A stretch of 64,000 nt of DNA. It comes from Hormiphora californensis (lineage: Eukaryota > Ctenophora > Tentaculata > Cydippida > Pleurobrachiidae). The stretch lies in the NCBI GenBank assembly GCA_020137815.1, contig CM035356.1:759001-823000 (forward strand), read 5' to 3'. Below the pieces are notes generated by a model that made no database searches, was not told where the DNA came from, and worked only from the letters and a program-made list of their open reading frames with translations. Shown here piece by piece: positions 1 to 12,459 of the stretch. Positions within the stretch are counted from its first letter, which is position 1; every line of letters starts with the position of its first letter. The position numbers were made by a program, and so were the translations under genes.

Positions 1-2
1 CG

Positions 3-3000
3 ATCAACAATAGATCGCCTCTCCCAGAAAGATATCCCACACCCCCTTACGTGAGGCCTCGCCCCTTTACTCCCGAGCAGACAACCACCACCTCCTCCTC
101 TGGACTACGATCACCTAGTAGGGTCACTTTTGATGTGGAACAGAAGATGACCGAGTCTCTAGACGATATTAGTTTGAATGCAACCATCATTCGATTCGAA
201 CAGGTCTCACCACCTACACCAAAGACACCTCCTCCTGTTACACCAGTGAATCGACCGCCAAGCCCACCTCCCATTCCCCAACCACCACCACGCAGCCCCA
301 TTGAACCATACTACGGAATCATCCATCCCAAGTCTGAGAACGAGCTGTTCAAGATATTCATACACGGTGTGGATCACGGTGTGCCCATGGTGGTGATCAC
401 GTACATGCCCACCATGTCCCAACTTCCAGGTATACACCAGCCGGGATGGTGACGTCATTGTCGTGAGATTGAGGCCCATCTACAGTGGGCAGTACACCAT
501 GGAGTTATTCGAGGATGGGGTCATGTTACCCTGCAGTCCCTTTATACTGACACTAGAGTCAACATTCCTCAAGGAGTGGGTCACTAAAGAGGAGGTGATC
601 GAGAAAGAGGAGACTATCATTTACTCCCCCGACCACCATCCCCTTCCTCCCGTCTGATTACGGACCGAGCCTTTGTGGTGATGATGTGGTGGAGTGTGAT
701 ATTGTGAATAAGAAAGTTGAAAACGTCACCATTTCCTCTCGGACACTCAAGTTCCAACGGGAAATTGGCGACCTCACTACTACTTTTGATGTGGAGTTTG
801 AGGCGCAAACAGATACCTACGAGAAGATCTCCCCAGAGCCTCCTGCCGAGAGAGTTCTCCCACTTGTTCTCACTCTCGATCTCCCCACATACCCCTCCGT
901 CAAGGTCACTAATCTAAGCACCAACGAAGAATTAATTGTCACTATCACGCGGGATGAAGACTCGTATACCATTGAAGGTCAGCCCGATCAACCTGGTATC
1001 TTCAAAATTGATGTCCTGATCGACGGAGATCATACCCCAGAGAGTCCCTTCTTCATTGAGATAAGCAGGAAGAGTCCCAAGAATGTGATCTTCCAGAGTG
1101 TTCGACCGGCCTCCCCTCGACCTGAGGACATCATCATGATGCAGAAGAAGATGAGACGGAAACCAAAGAAGAAGAAGAAGAAGATTGACCCCACCATTCC
1201 GTTCCTGGATGGTAAACCAATTGACATGGCGTATCTACCCCAACCGGGGGTATTCAAGGAACCAACAGCACCAAAACCTGTTGCTCCCATCATAATTCCA
1301 GATATCCTGAACCCGATCAAGGGAGGAGGCCCCATAACCACCACCACTACCACTACCAGCCACACCACAAAGTCCGTCAGCAATGTCCAGACTGTTACGA
1401 GGACACGCCGGACTGTCACAACCCAGCGGAAATCCATGCACGATGGTCAGAGAGCCGACTATTACAACAACAAACTGTGTGATTTCCAGGACGCCAAGGG
1501 AGGGTTAACAAAAGACATGCAGGATCTGAAACTCTATCTGGAGAACTACATGGATGCAAATGTGGGGGAGCTCAGTGATACTGATGATGAAAGAGAAGGA
1601 TACCGGTATATCCAGGAGAGGAGATACGTTTGGATCGATGATAAATCACCCTACGAAGTCGATGTTTTCTCCAAAGAGACCAAATCAATCGAGTTTGCGT
1701 TCAAGTGTGAGAATGCCTACTGCGAGGACATCTACATTTTCATCGTCCACGAAACAACCAACGAGTTCCTCCGCAGTAAACTAAAGAGACTCGATGAAGA
1801 CGACGAGTTTGCCTGTTTTGCACGTGTTCATAACGAGGGCCGGTACGTCCTGGAAATCTTCCACAACGACACCCGACACTTTGGGAGGAGGTTCTACATC
1901 CAGGCGAAGGATGCCCTGGGTGCAGATGGAGTGGATATATGGGGTCCAGGGTTCCATGGACCAGTTGTTATTGATATCCCCACGTGGTTTATGATCAGTT
2001 TCAAGCGGTCCGGTGCGGGTGTGTTGTCGTGTGTGTACACCAATGCGATCGAGGAGCCGATTAGTTTGTCCTGCGAATGAGGAGGAGGAAGATGTGTATC
2101 TCTTCAAGTTTACCCCCAAGATGCTCGGTCTCATTGAGATTGATGTTACATTTGATGAAGAGGATACTCCTGTTACACCCAAGGAGATCCAGTGTGTCCC
2201 GAAACCGAAACTATCTGATGGGGCAACAACGTTTGACCTCAGATTTGATGATCTTGAGGATATCAAGTTTGAAGGTGACAGACTACAGAGGGACACAAAT
2301 GTAGCCACAGCATCACTAAACTGGCCCGTAATGATGTTTCGGTAACCTTCGAGCCGGAGATCCCGGGGCAACACACAGTTACTGCTAAGAACGGAGAGAA
2401 ACACATTACGGGGTAAGTCCATTTGAGATTGAGATTATGGACGAGAGTTCGCTAGCCATCGAAAACTGAAGATTTGAAGGTTTACTATGCGTTCGATGAC
2501 GATGACAACCTGTCAAATGTTACTGGAAAAGTGGTCGCTAGGCAACAGTATGTGTTTGCAAAAGACAACATAGACGCAGAGTTTCTGTTCACACCCAATG
2601 TTCCCTTTGAAGGAGCCTTCAGGGCATACGTGAAGAACGTTGAAACTGGCCAGGAGATGAATGTGATTGTAGAGAAGGAGAGTGATATGGCCTATGTGAT
2701 AAGTGTTAAATGCCCCTTGGCCTGGGAAACATCACATTGACATGGAGGTATCAGGGAGAATGATACCGGGGTGCCCCTCTCAGTTTCCACTGTATTGACG
2801 GGCTAGGAGCGGCGGGTGTCCGGGCATCAGGTCAAGGCTACACCGGCCCCACCACTGAGGGGAATCTTGAACTGTGCTGACCATTAACACGGGCCTGGCT
2901 GGTCCTGGTGTTCTGGAAGTGTTGCTAAGGGACAAGATTAATGATATTCCCAGTCAATGTGAAGGATACAGAGGATGGGAAGTTGTTGTGCAGTTACACA

Positions 3001-6000
3001 CCCGGGGAACACCCTGTATTCATGGAGATATTATTCGATAAGACCCATATACCCGGATCTCCCCGTGTCGTTCCACCCTACCAGGCCTTTGAGACAGGAC
3101 AGCTCCTCCTCCAGTTCCGAGGAAGAGAGTGATGAGATGACGAGGAGTGGGGTTCAGTTCTTCTATATCAACTGAAAACGCCGAGATGGACCTGGACTAC
3201 AGTGGTATAGGTGATCTCCAGGCGGAGGTAGTTAACTTTGAGAATGAGGAACTAAAGGTAAAGGCAAAGGTCACCGCAATTGCTGATGGACGGTATGTGA
3301 TCACGTTTAAGCCCAAAGTTGGTGGTCTCCACATGGTGGAGGTGTTTGATGGGGAGTTCCAACTCTCTAACTCACCCTTCTTTGTGACTGTAGTTGGAAG
3401 CCCGTGGAAAGATGGCCTATTGAGCTGTACGGACCGGGTATCGAGGGACCTTTAGTATTGGATACCCGGACAGCGTTCAATGTTAACACCTCTGGATGCG
3501 GGGGCGGGTGTGCTCGAGGTTCTAGTTGAGACTGATGAGGAGACCGTTCCAGTGACTGTGGAGGATAACTTTAACGACAGTATCACGTGTTATTATACTC
3601 CCACGATCTGGGTGGATCACACCTATCAGTGTTCTGTACAATAAGGAGCATGTGAAGGGGAGCCCGAGGATATTAAAGGTATATGAGGTGGATCCAGGGA
3701 ATGAAGAATGATGATCTCGGATAACTGGGTTAATCGTGAAAATACCCCCTGATTCGGGAGAGAATATCTTTGTCGAGGTGGAAGGACCCAGTGGGGATTT
3801 GGTTAAATCAACCTTCAAAATCTTAACCCGTGATTGTATCAGGGTATGCTTTGCCACACCGGAACACGGCGTTTACTTTTGTAACGTCTACTTTTACAAT
3901 GTGCACGTAAAGGGAAGTCCGATTGAGATCTTGGTGGGAGATGCCAGCGCTGGGAAGCCTTTAGTTCCCGGTGGGCCAGGCAACGTTCCAAAGTCTCTGA
4001 AACCAATCTACATTGGGGAACCCAACAAGATAGCAGTGAATTCCAAGTTCAAACTCCGACTTGACGTGGATATTTATCATGAAGAGACGGGAGAAAGGGT
4101 GATTTCTAGCCTGACCTACATGGATTATGGGCAGCACTTCATTTCTTTCACCCCCACCAGGTTGGGTGGGTACATGATCAATATTGAGACGAAGGGCATG
4201 CCACTGCCAGGGTGTCCACTAACAGTCCAGGTTGTGAATCCTCCCGGTGCGAGTGCTGCTAATGTGGACGGTTTAGATCCTGATAATGATGATGATGATG
4301 ATGGCAAGAACCCCCATGCACCATTTGATAATTTGGATGAGTTTGGGGAGCAGCAGCCAGGTGGGGAGGGTGGTGGTAAAGGAGGGAGGGATCCAGATGT
4401 ACAGCGGGCACTTGACCTCTACCTACCTGGTGCGGGAGACTCTGCTAAACGCCGAACCAAGGTTGTCCGCCTCCAGACGGGTGTCAAGAAGAAGATCAAG
4501 ATAGATACCAGAAAGTGTGGAGAGGGAGTTCTTCAGGTTGCCATAGCATCCGATGTAGGGGAGGTTCCAGTTAACATTAAACAGAATGCAGATGAGACAT
4601 TTACGGCTTCATTCACACCACCAAGGGATGGTTTATTCAAGGTATCAATTCGTTTCAATGATGTTGATGTTCCTGGATCTCCATATATCGCCATCGCAGG
4701 AGAACCAAGAATTGCAACCGTGTTAGATCTCAAACGGTTCCGGGTATTTTGCTACAACCCCACGGGTGACATTATCCCGAGTAGTCTCCACCAAACGCCC
4801 AGTGGGGAAATCAAGTTGAAATTTAAACCAGAATCCTCTGGTGTTCATCGCGTGGAGATATTTAACGGTGAAAATCACATCCAGGGAAGTCCCTTCATTG
4901 TCCACGTCAATAGTGACGAAGTCAAGGAGGAAAAGAACACTTTTGACATCCAAGAGACGAACGCTTTCCCGATTATTGAGGCACACACAAAAACTATCTT
5001 CGCTGGAGACATCGTCACTCTAATCCTGGCTACCCAGCCCCGGGATGATGGGATATACGTTCATTACATTCCAGGGAGCTCCCCTGACAATTCCTGGAGA
5101 CACATAAATCTGGGGGAGACCAGCCTGGTCAGCTGGAGTCCACCACGTGGTGGCAAATACAGATTCGAGTTAAAGAACTCCTCCGCTCCGGACTCTACCT
5201 ACCATGTGGATGTAGTTCCTGTGATAAAACAAGGGGAGTGTGTGGTATCAGGACCTGCATTCGAGGGCGAGATCATGGTGGGTGACACAACATTCTTCCT
5301 GGTGAACTGCCGTGATTCGGGCAACAACTCCATCCAGGTTGAGGTCCGGGATGACAAGGGTAAAATCCCGATACTGGTTGAGGATCTCGCTCACTGGGCA
5401 TGGAAGTGTACCTTCCATCCTACTGATGTAGGGGAGCACAAGGTCTCCCTTCACCTGGACAAGGAACTCTACACTGCACAGATGCTCCGATTTAACGTCC
5501 ACAAGAGGAGCAAGGGATCCTTCACCGTCACGGATATCTCCCCTCCCATACCCTCCACTGGAGTGCTGATCAGGATCGTCATTACCCTCAAGGTTGTCTT
5601 TGCAGATGAGATAGTTATCTCTGTGTTCAACCCTTCGGATGAGCTGATGGAATGCAGCGCCAAGACCTTTGACGGGGTCACTGTCCACCTTGAGCTTGTC
5701 CCTGAATCCCCTGGTGTCCACCGAGTTTGTGTGAATGTGGAATCAGATTCTGTTGATGGGAGTCCCTTCCTGCTGGACGTTACAGGTGAAGATCAAGTGG
5801 GGAATATTGCCCCGGAGCTACTCCGAAAAGTTGCTAACTTTGGGATCTCCGTGGGTGATGGGGACTCGGTTGTGCAGAGTCAGAGTAGTGACGAGATTAA
5901 GATAAGGAGCACGCTCAGTCTTGCTCGGGAGTTCGACGCTCCTCAGGGTCACCAATTACCAACTAAACCACGACCAACTAAATCTCGTGAAGTGCGGGTT

Positions 6001-8274
6001 GTCAGTCCAGCTAGCAGGCAGACGACACCACCTGAACCGAGCCCGCCAGCTGTGGTGATCAAACCACCTCCCCCACCGACCCCTCTAAAGGTGATATCCA
6101 CCTCCCCCGCCCTTGTGAGCAAGAGTGACACTGAGAGTGAGGTGCTAGTTGGTGATGAGGTTAATTTTGTGATCAGGAACGTGTCCTCCCAAGACTATAC
6201 CATCAATATTGATGGGCCTCCCGGGTACAATTCTTACTGCTACTCTGAATTTGACGGGGAAAACAAGACCGTCAGCTTCAGATATGTCCCGGAAGCACCG
6301 GGGCAATACTCCGTTCAGCTATATAACAAGAGTAGGGAGATTGTAGACAGCCCAATTGCGTTCAAAGTCCAACCCCTCCCGGTCGCAGAGAGAATCTACC
6401 TAGTTGTCAAGGGAGACGGAATCTCCAAAGGTGAAGTTGGGAAATCGGCTGTGTTTGAGGTTATCACAAACAGTTCAGGAAACCTGACGGTATCTATTGA
6501 AGGGCCCCGGGATACCAGAATTATCATTGCTGATAGAGAGGACGGTACGGGGTGTGCTGTGACATATTACCCTACTGTACCGGGCAACTACCACATTCAC
6601 CTCCATTACGCGGGTATCCCAGTTGACGGATCCCCTTACACAGCCGTGGTTACCCCGGCAACGGTTGAACCTGGACCTGTCCTTAGAATGATACCAGTGG
6701 TTGATAAGATTTATGAAGGAGAGCCCTTCCAGGTACCCATCCCTGATGAGGTTAGACCGAGGGATCTGATAGTGTCAGTTGGCGGGCCTGATGGTATACA
6801 TACCAAGATCCAGGTCTCCAAGGACCACCCCCGGGCCATCACATACATCCCTGAGAAGCCGGGGAAGTATCAGCTAACAGTGGGAACCACATCAGGAGGA
6901 ACTATTGAGGGGTCACCCTTCAACTTTACAGTCATCCCACGACTGAACCTTGAGTGTTCCTGCTCAGGAGTCTCGCTGGAGGGAATGTTGGTAAGGAAAT
7001 GGGACACCTCGTGGTGTCCTACAACCTGGCTAACCCCAGGGGTATATCTTATGATATGACTGGACCGAGTAAACCAACCCTACAAATTTCCCGCCGGGAT
7101 AACTCCGATACCCTTAACTTCACACCCCGGAAACCGGGTGTCTACCGGCTGGCGGTCAACTACAACGGTGAACTACTACCTCGATCTCCCTTCACGCTCC
7201 ACGTGGTGGATCTACAGCACTTCAACCTCCGGGCTCTCCAAGAGTCCCTTAACACCGTCCAGCTGGGTAAGGAGGTTCTCCTGACTCTCGATACGACCAA
7301 GTGTGGTCCGGGGGAACTAAAAGCTGAGTTGGAGGGCCCCATGATGATGGAAAGGGTGAATGTGTCCAACACCCCTCGGACCGCTCAACTGAAGTTCGTA
7401 GCAGAGAAGCCGGGGTACTACAAGTTGTACCTGTTCTATGCCAACATTCCCTTCCCCTCATCTCCCTTCAAGTTCAACGTGTCAAGGAAGTCAACTGGAA
7501 AGGTAAAAATGAGATTGAGTGAGGAGAGTGATCGAGAAATTTGCTAACTTCTGAGATATAAGATTGAGAGATTATAGTTTTTCAGAGTTTTTCAGAGTAC
7601 ATGCAGATCATAAACGATCTAAAGATAGTGTAACCATGGTTACCCTTTGGTCAGGTTACAACCATGGCACTTGATGGAGAGGGTCTGAAGATAGCCTACG
7701 TTGGAAAACCAAACTACATCTATGTTTCAAACGTTCCCAAGGGAACTGGATTACAGGTAAACATCAAACTACAGTCAGACCCAGTTTTACCGGGGTGTTC
7801 GGGGCCGGGAAAGGGTATTTTTCGTTCAAATGATGACATCCCTTGAAAAATTTTTCTCTTTCTCTCTCTAAACAAGTTCTATTTTAGGTGGAGGTCCTAT
7901 CGAGTGGAAAAGATAAACAGGAAGTCAAGGTCCTTACAGGGGTAAGAATTCACATAGACTATAACATTAACTAAACTATCGTGATAAGAACAGTCGGCTT
8001 TCTTGACTTGAACATACAACTCGGAATCAATCTTACAAAATTTTACAACCAGTAAATTTTTCGAGTTTCTTCCCTTCTTCCTAATTACTAAATAAGTTCA
8101 CAACATTCAACTTTCCAGCGAGAGCAAGCTAACAGAAACCCCTATCAGACATCGGGCATGAGTACAATTGAGTACCACGTGAACAGTCCTGGTGTTTACA
8201 CGGTCTTCATAACTTGGGAGGGACGTGACTTAGCAACGACACCATTCACTGTACCTGCCACGTACTACGAGTAA
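3..8274 (+). CDS. Filamin-repeat protein, 3' part; 5' end outside the window; several frame breaks
   Basis: The reading frame is already open at base 3, so the gene starts upstream of the window. A proline-rich stretch (about 180-300) leads into many immunoglobulin-like filamin repeats, recognisable by their ends (GSPF/GSPY/PGSP followed by alternating hydrophobic residues, e.g. IQGSPFIVHV, VDGSPFLLDV, IEGSPFNFTV). The longest clean stretch, 3736-7059, holds about ten repeats. The frame must shift near 430, 645, 2065, 2340, 2415, 2465, several places in 2730-3730, and near 6965 to keep repeat homology. The 3' end is spliced: donor after 7509, exon 7656-7755, exon 7888-7940, last exon 8119-8274 ending ATTPFTVPATYYE and TAA. 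Filamins crosslink actin and scaffold receptors; no actin-binding CH domains are visible here, but they could lie upstream. Family call is firm; exact protein is uncertain because of the frame breaks and missing 5' end. Confidence 0.8.
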
Positions 8275-9202
8275 TAGGACAACATGTGTGACTGAGTATA
8301 CCTACCTGTCACATACTGATGACTAATAATAATGTGTGACTAATGACAATGTGACTTCTAGTACTGCTATTATCATGATTATACCTAATATCAGACTGTA
8401 AACAGACTGAAAAATATTTGCCTTGTTTTATGCTACCATATGGGATACTATAAATCTGACGTTCAGACATGCTCAAAAGCGACGGACTATACTTTTAGTG
8501 GGACAGTAATTATATATGACACTGCAGTTGATATTGTAACTATTTTTAACTCACCCCGCAACAGACTTTTTCAATACTTGACTTACAATACCCGTTCCCC
8601 AGCTGTCTGGCGTCGCCAGACCCCGTTTTGATTCTCAAAAGTGTGCTCAGATCGGGTCTGTGCACCGCCAGACAGATTCCCAGCACCCAGCAGGTTTTGC
8701 AGTGTGCTTGCAGCTTGTATACTGTACAGATGCTATACACTATGATTCTGCACTGCTAGGATCACACACACACGACCACACAGACACACACTCTGTAAAA
8801 CGTTTTTCCTTCACTTCATCACTCTCACTTTCTCTCTTTGGTATCACTCTCTCTTTGGTATCTCTGTTGTATCAAGATGTTGTTATTATTGTTACTCAGG
8901 TATCAGCCCTGGATTTATTGAAGGGGCGGTTAAGAACAGCTGAAATGACACAAGCGGACTGGACTTGTAATAAAGAAAAACTTGGAGGTGCAACATGAAG
9001 ATTTTTTGTTTGTTTGTTTGTTTATTTTGTGTGTTTGTTTGTTTGTTTTTTTTGTGTTTGTGGTTGTTTGTTTGTGTGTGTGTGTGTTTGTTTGTTTGTT
9101 TGTTTGTTTGTCTGTCTGTCTGTCTGTTTGTCTGTTTTTTATTTATTTGTTTGTTTGTTTGTTTGTGGTTGTATTTGTCTGTTTGACGCTTGATCATTAC
9201 AG
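8275..9202. other. Region without a supported gene, between filamin and SRCR genes
   Basis: I see no convincing exon. A leucine-rich start (ATG at 8878, followed at once by a GT at 8901) looks like a signal-peptide exon for the next gene, but its splice phase does not match the next exon, so I do not join it. The right part is a (TTTG)n/(TCTG)n microsatellite. Confidence 0.5.
9001..9183 (+). repeat. (TTTG)n / (TCTG)n microsatellite
   Basis: Long tetranucleotide run with TTTG, TGTG and TCTG variants, ending just before the exon at 9203. Complementary CAAA/CAGA runs follow that exon. Confidence 0.95.
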
Positions 9203-10770
9203 ACTTGCGGATTGTTAGTGAGTTGAACGCACAATCTGGAGTCCAAAATTACTATGCCAACGCTGGAAGGTAAAAAAACAGACTGACAAACAAATAGAAA
9301 ATTCGAACAACAAACAAACAGAAAAATCGAACAACAGACAGACAAACAGACCAACAAATAAACAAAAAGGCCAGGCAGAACAACAGACAGACAAGCAAAC
9401 AAAAGGCAGAGCAACAGACAGACAAGTACACCTCGAGAGAAACAAATGATTTCCCCTATACTAATTGTAATTAGGTTGGAGGTGTGTTTGCCGGGAGAGT
9501 TCGAGACTGCCACTCCCTCTGTCTACTATTGGAACACTGTATGTGATGATCAGTTTGCTACGTACAAACAAGTTAGCGATGATGGAAAAGAGACTGAAGT
9601 CGAAAATACAAGAGTACGTTGAATAATTGGGTTTATTGTCAATCATCACGTTTCCAAATTAGCGGATAACATGTTTATCACGGTCGCTTGTAGTGGGAAA
9701 ACGGTAATGGAAAACGAAGATACAGTAAGACGACGCGCAACCGTGACCAATCAGGGGGCTAGTACGTGCTGACACATGAACTTTTTGCCGCGCGTTATGC
9801 ACCGTGCGCGTCTCCTTACTGTATTTTCATTACGGTAATTTGACTACAAGCAGCACTGTAAAGCGCTGAAATGATTAGTTGTTAATCATATAGCTGATTA
9901 ACTTGCAACTCTATAATACAGGCGGCCCACGCCATCTGTAAAACGTTTACAGAGGAGGACTATGGAACCAGATACAGCACTGGATCCGCCATCTCCAGAG
10001 AGAAAAACACCAAATACAAAACAGGTTATATAATCAGATAGTCATAAGGACATGAGCTGTGGTTGGTCAATGGATGTCACGCGGTGCTCACATGTACTTA
10101 AATTTACCCCTTAATTGCTCGCTTTGCTCATGTTTTTACACCCTGATCCCACTCTCAGGTGCAAAGGATCAGCCCAATTTGTTAGATGAGTTAGATTGTC
10201 CTGAAGCAAAGGGAGACGAAGCACCCGTCGATCACTGGTTTGTTTTTTTGTCGATCACTCGAAGTTCACGTTTGTGCTTGCCATGCTACACAGTTTGTCG
10301 TTCGTGCGATGAATATCGCTTACGCTCACACCGAACCCGATAGACTGGGAACATGTCAAGTGCTTGCCAGTGCAATGATTAACAAGATTAATTAAATAAT
10401 TAACCATGTTTCAGGTGGGACTGTACCTATTCCCTTAATGGAACTCTGAAATTCAATATAACCAACGTGACAGAGATTGGAGTACCAATGTCGAATTGTC
10501 AGCATCTTGAGGATGTTTTTATTGAGTGCAAACCAGGTATCCGACAAGTGGCAACAGACATACAGACAGTCACACATACAGACCGACATGCATATATAGA
10601 GAGAGAGACAGAGAGACAGAGAGACAGAGCGAGAAACAGACAGGCAGACAGAAAGACAGACAGACATGCAGACGGACGGACAGACAGACAGACAGAGAGA
10701 CAGACAGACAGACAGACATGCAGACGGACGGACAGACAGACAGACAGAAAGACAGACAGACATGCAGACG

Positions 10771-10822
<52 letters not shown>

Positions 10823-12097
10823 GTATCAGTGCTATAACATCTATAACCCCCTTCTAGTGTTGTATTGTTATGAGTGCAGTGGAGATTCGTATGATGATTG
10901 TTCTGCTACGAATATGATCACAAAGGAGTGCAGCAAGGGTAATAATTTTGTTATTTCTGTTGTTACATTTGAGCTGTGTTGGATGGTATAGTCCATTTTT
11001 ATTCAACTGTTCACCCCCAAAGGCACCAGTTAGAGATTCCCGAGCATCAGTTCCCAAGCTGTATGGTCGGCAAGCAAGTGAGTGCTGACATGCGCGTTAG
11101 CTATACTTTCCATTAAATTTACGTGACGCGCAGCAATGTCGCATGGTTCCCACAGAACCATCTGCAGGCCCGGGCATCAAGATGGCCGGGCATGCAGGAA
11201 CGCGCCGTGCCCTGATATCAGGGAGCGCCCCCCTGATATCAGGGTATCAATCTGTAACTGGTGCGAAACTCCCCCAAACAGTTGAAAAATGGACTGTGAG
11301 CTGCTAACTCGTTGGTCTACTAATTATATTCCCACTTTTTCTGTTTAACCCTTTGAGGCCATATATCGGAGTATCAGGTGTTTTGCATTCTGTTTAACAA
11401 CACTTTTCAATTTCAGATGCAAACGCATGTTACCGCAAAGTGAAAGTTTTCAAAACGGGGGATATCTCTGTGACACATGGTTGTATGGCAGAATCTAACT
11501 GTACATCCTTCGACACTGGTAATAATATATCTCTCTCTTTCCTTCTCTCTTCCCTCCCGATCTATCCCTCCCAGTCGACAGTCCCTCCCTCCCTCCCTAC
11601 TAACTCCCTCTTTCCCTCCCTCTGCCCTAACCCCACTAACCCCACTCTCTCACTCCAGAGTGTAATAGTGACGATGAAAACAGTCAGTGTTATTGTAACG
11701 CCTGTACAACTACCAAATGTAACTCACTCTTCCAAATCATGTTTGTAAGTTAATCATCCTATATTTTATCCCTGGTTACCATGGTAACAATTCACTTACT
11801 GACTAAATCCACTAGATCTTTTGTCTCATATACGACTGTCCTCTCGGTGTAACAGCTTAGTGCGTGTGATATAACAGTCACAGCCTGACAATATATCTCT
11901 TGTTACCATGACAACATGGAACTTATTTTTCTAAATCATAATGCTAACCATTATCTCCGTTTCAGGCTGATTTTGGGTCCTATAGTATTCAGTTTGGATC
12001 TTTGGTCGAATGGTGGATTGCTAACTTCACTTATCTGATGAGGATTGCACATTTTGATCTGACCGTCTTTTCCGAGATTTTCTCTGGTAGCAGTTAG
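9203..12097 (+). CDS. SRCR domain plus Ly6/uPAR-type domain extracellular protein
   Basis: Exons with matching phases: 9203-9269, 9475-9613, 9922-10024, 10159-10237, 10415-10536, 10858-10938, 11417-11518, 11659-11744, 11966-12097. The first five encode a scavenger-receptor cysteine-rich domain (NAGRLEVCLPGEF, NTVCDDQF, ELDCPEA, NCQHLEDVFIECKP). The next three encode a cysteine pattern of the Ly6/uPAR three-finger type (CYECSG, CYRKV, HGC, NC, CYCNACTTTKCNS). Such proteins are secreted or membrane-anchored and bind ligands outside the cell. The last exon reads to a TAG at 12095-12097; a hydrophobic, GPI-like tail exists there in the +1 frame, so one base may be missing. The start exon and signal peptide were not found. 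Domain calls are good, the joined model moderate. Confidence 0.7.
9270..9424 (+). repeat. (CAAA)n / (CAGA)n degenerate microsatellite
   Basis: Runs of CAAA, CAGA and AACA in the intron just after the small exon 9203-9269; reverse-complementary in type to the repeat that precedes the exon. Confidence 0.85.
10548..10823 (+). repeat. (GACA)n microsatellite with ATGCAGACGG interruptions
   Basis: Tetranucleotide array in the intron between the SRCR and Ly6-type exons. CATGCAGACGGACGGA interrupts it three times at about 10665, 10719 and 10761, showing a higher-order unit of roughly 40-54 bp. The open frames through it are low-complexity artefacts. Confidence 0.95.
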
Positions 12098-12459
12098 TGT
12101 AATTGACTCTAGGTTTTTGGACCGTACCTTGATTTTCTGTGAGGGATCTCAATTCTCATTTCTCCTTATGTTAATATTATCAACTAATTATTGGACTCTG
12201 CTAGATCGGGGCTGTGCGAGAGTGTTTTTTTGATCCGGGGGAACACATGTTAATTATTTATTGATTTGAGGTTTTCTATCCCCACAAGATCGGACAATGA
12301 TTATGCTTTAAAACATATCAAAATAAATGTACAAAACTCTAAAACTCCAGTAACACGTACATAGCTCACCTAAATGTCCCTATAAAACAATGGTAACCAT
12401 GGTAACCTAATGATTCTAAACAATGGTAACCATGGTAACCGAACATTCCACCTATACAA
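12098..12459. other. Convergent intergenic spacer with GGTAACCATGGTAACC copies
   Basis: Space between the 3' ends of the SRCR/Ly6-type gene (+) and the transporter gene (-). It holds two GGTAACCATGGTAACC copies (about 12393 and 12425) and one AATAAA on the plus strand (12322). No gene is seen. Confidence 0.6.

Noticed and set aside
430-3730. Programmed ribosomal frameshifting in the filamin gene
   Set aside because: Too many shifts, in both directions and without a common slippery motif; error or decay fits better.
8878-8900. MLLLLLL signal-peptide exon for the SRCR/Ly6-type gene
   Set aside because: The donor phase leads to a stop in the next exon, so the join is not supported.
10467-10991. 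174-codon frame over (GACA)n giving TDRQTDRQ
   Set aside because: Microsatellite translation; the real exons on either side use splice sites that exclude it.
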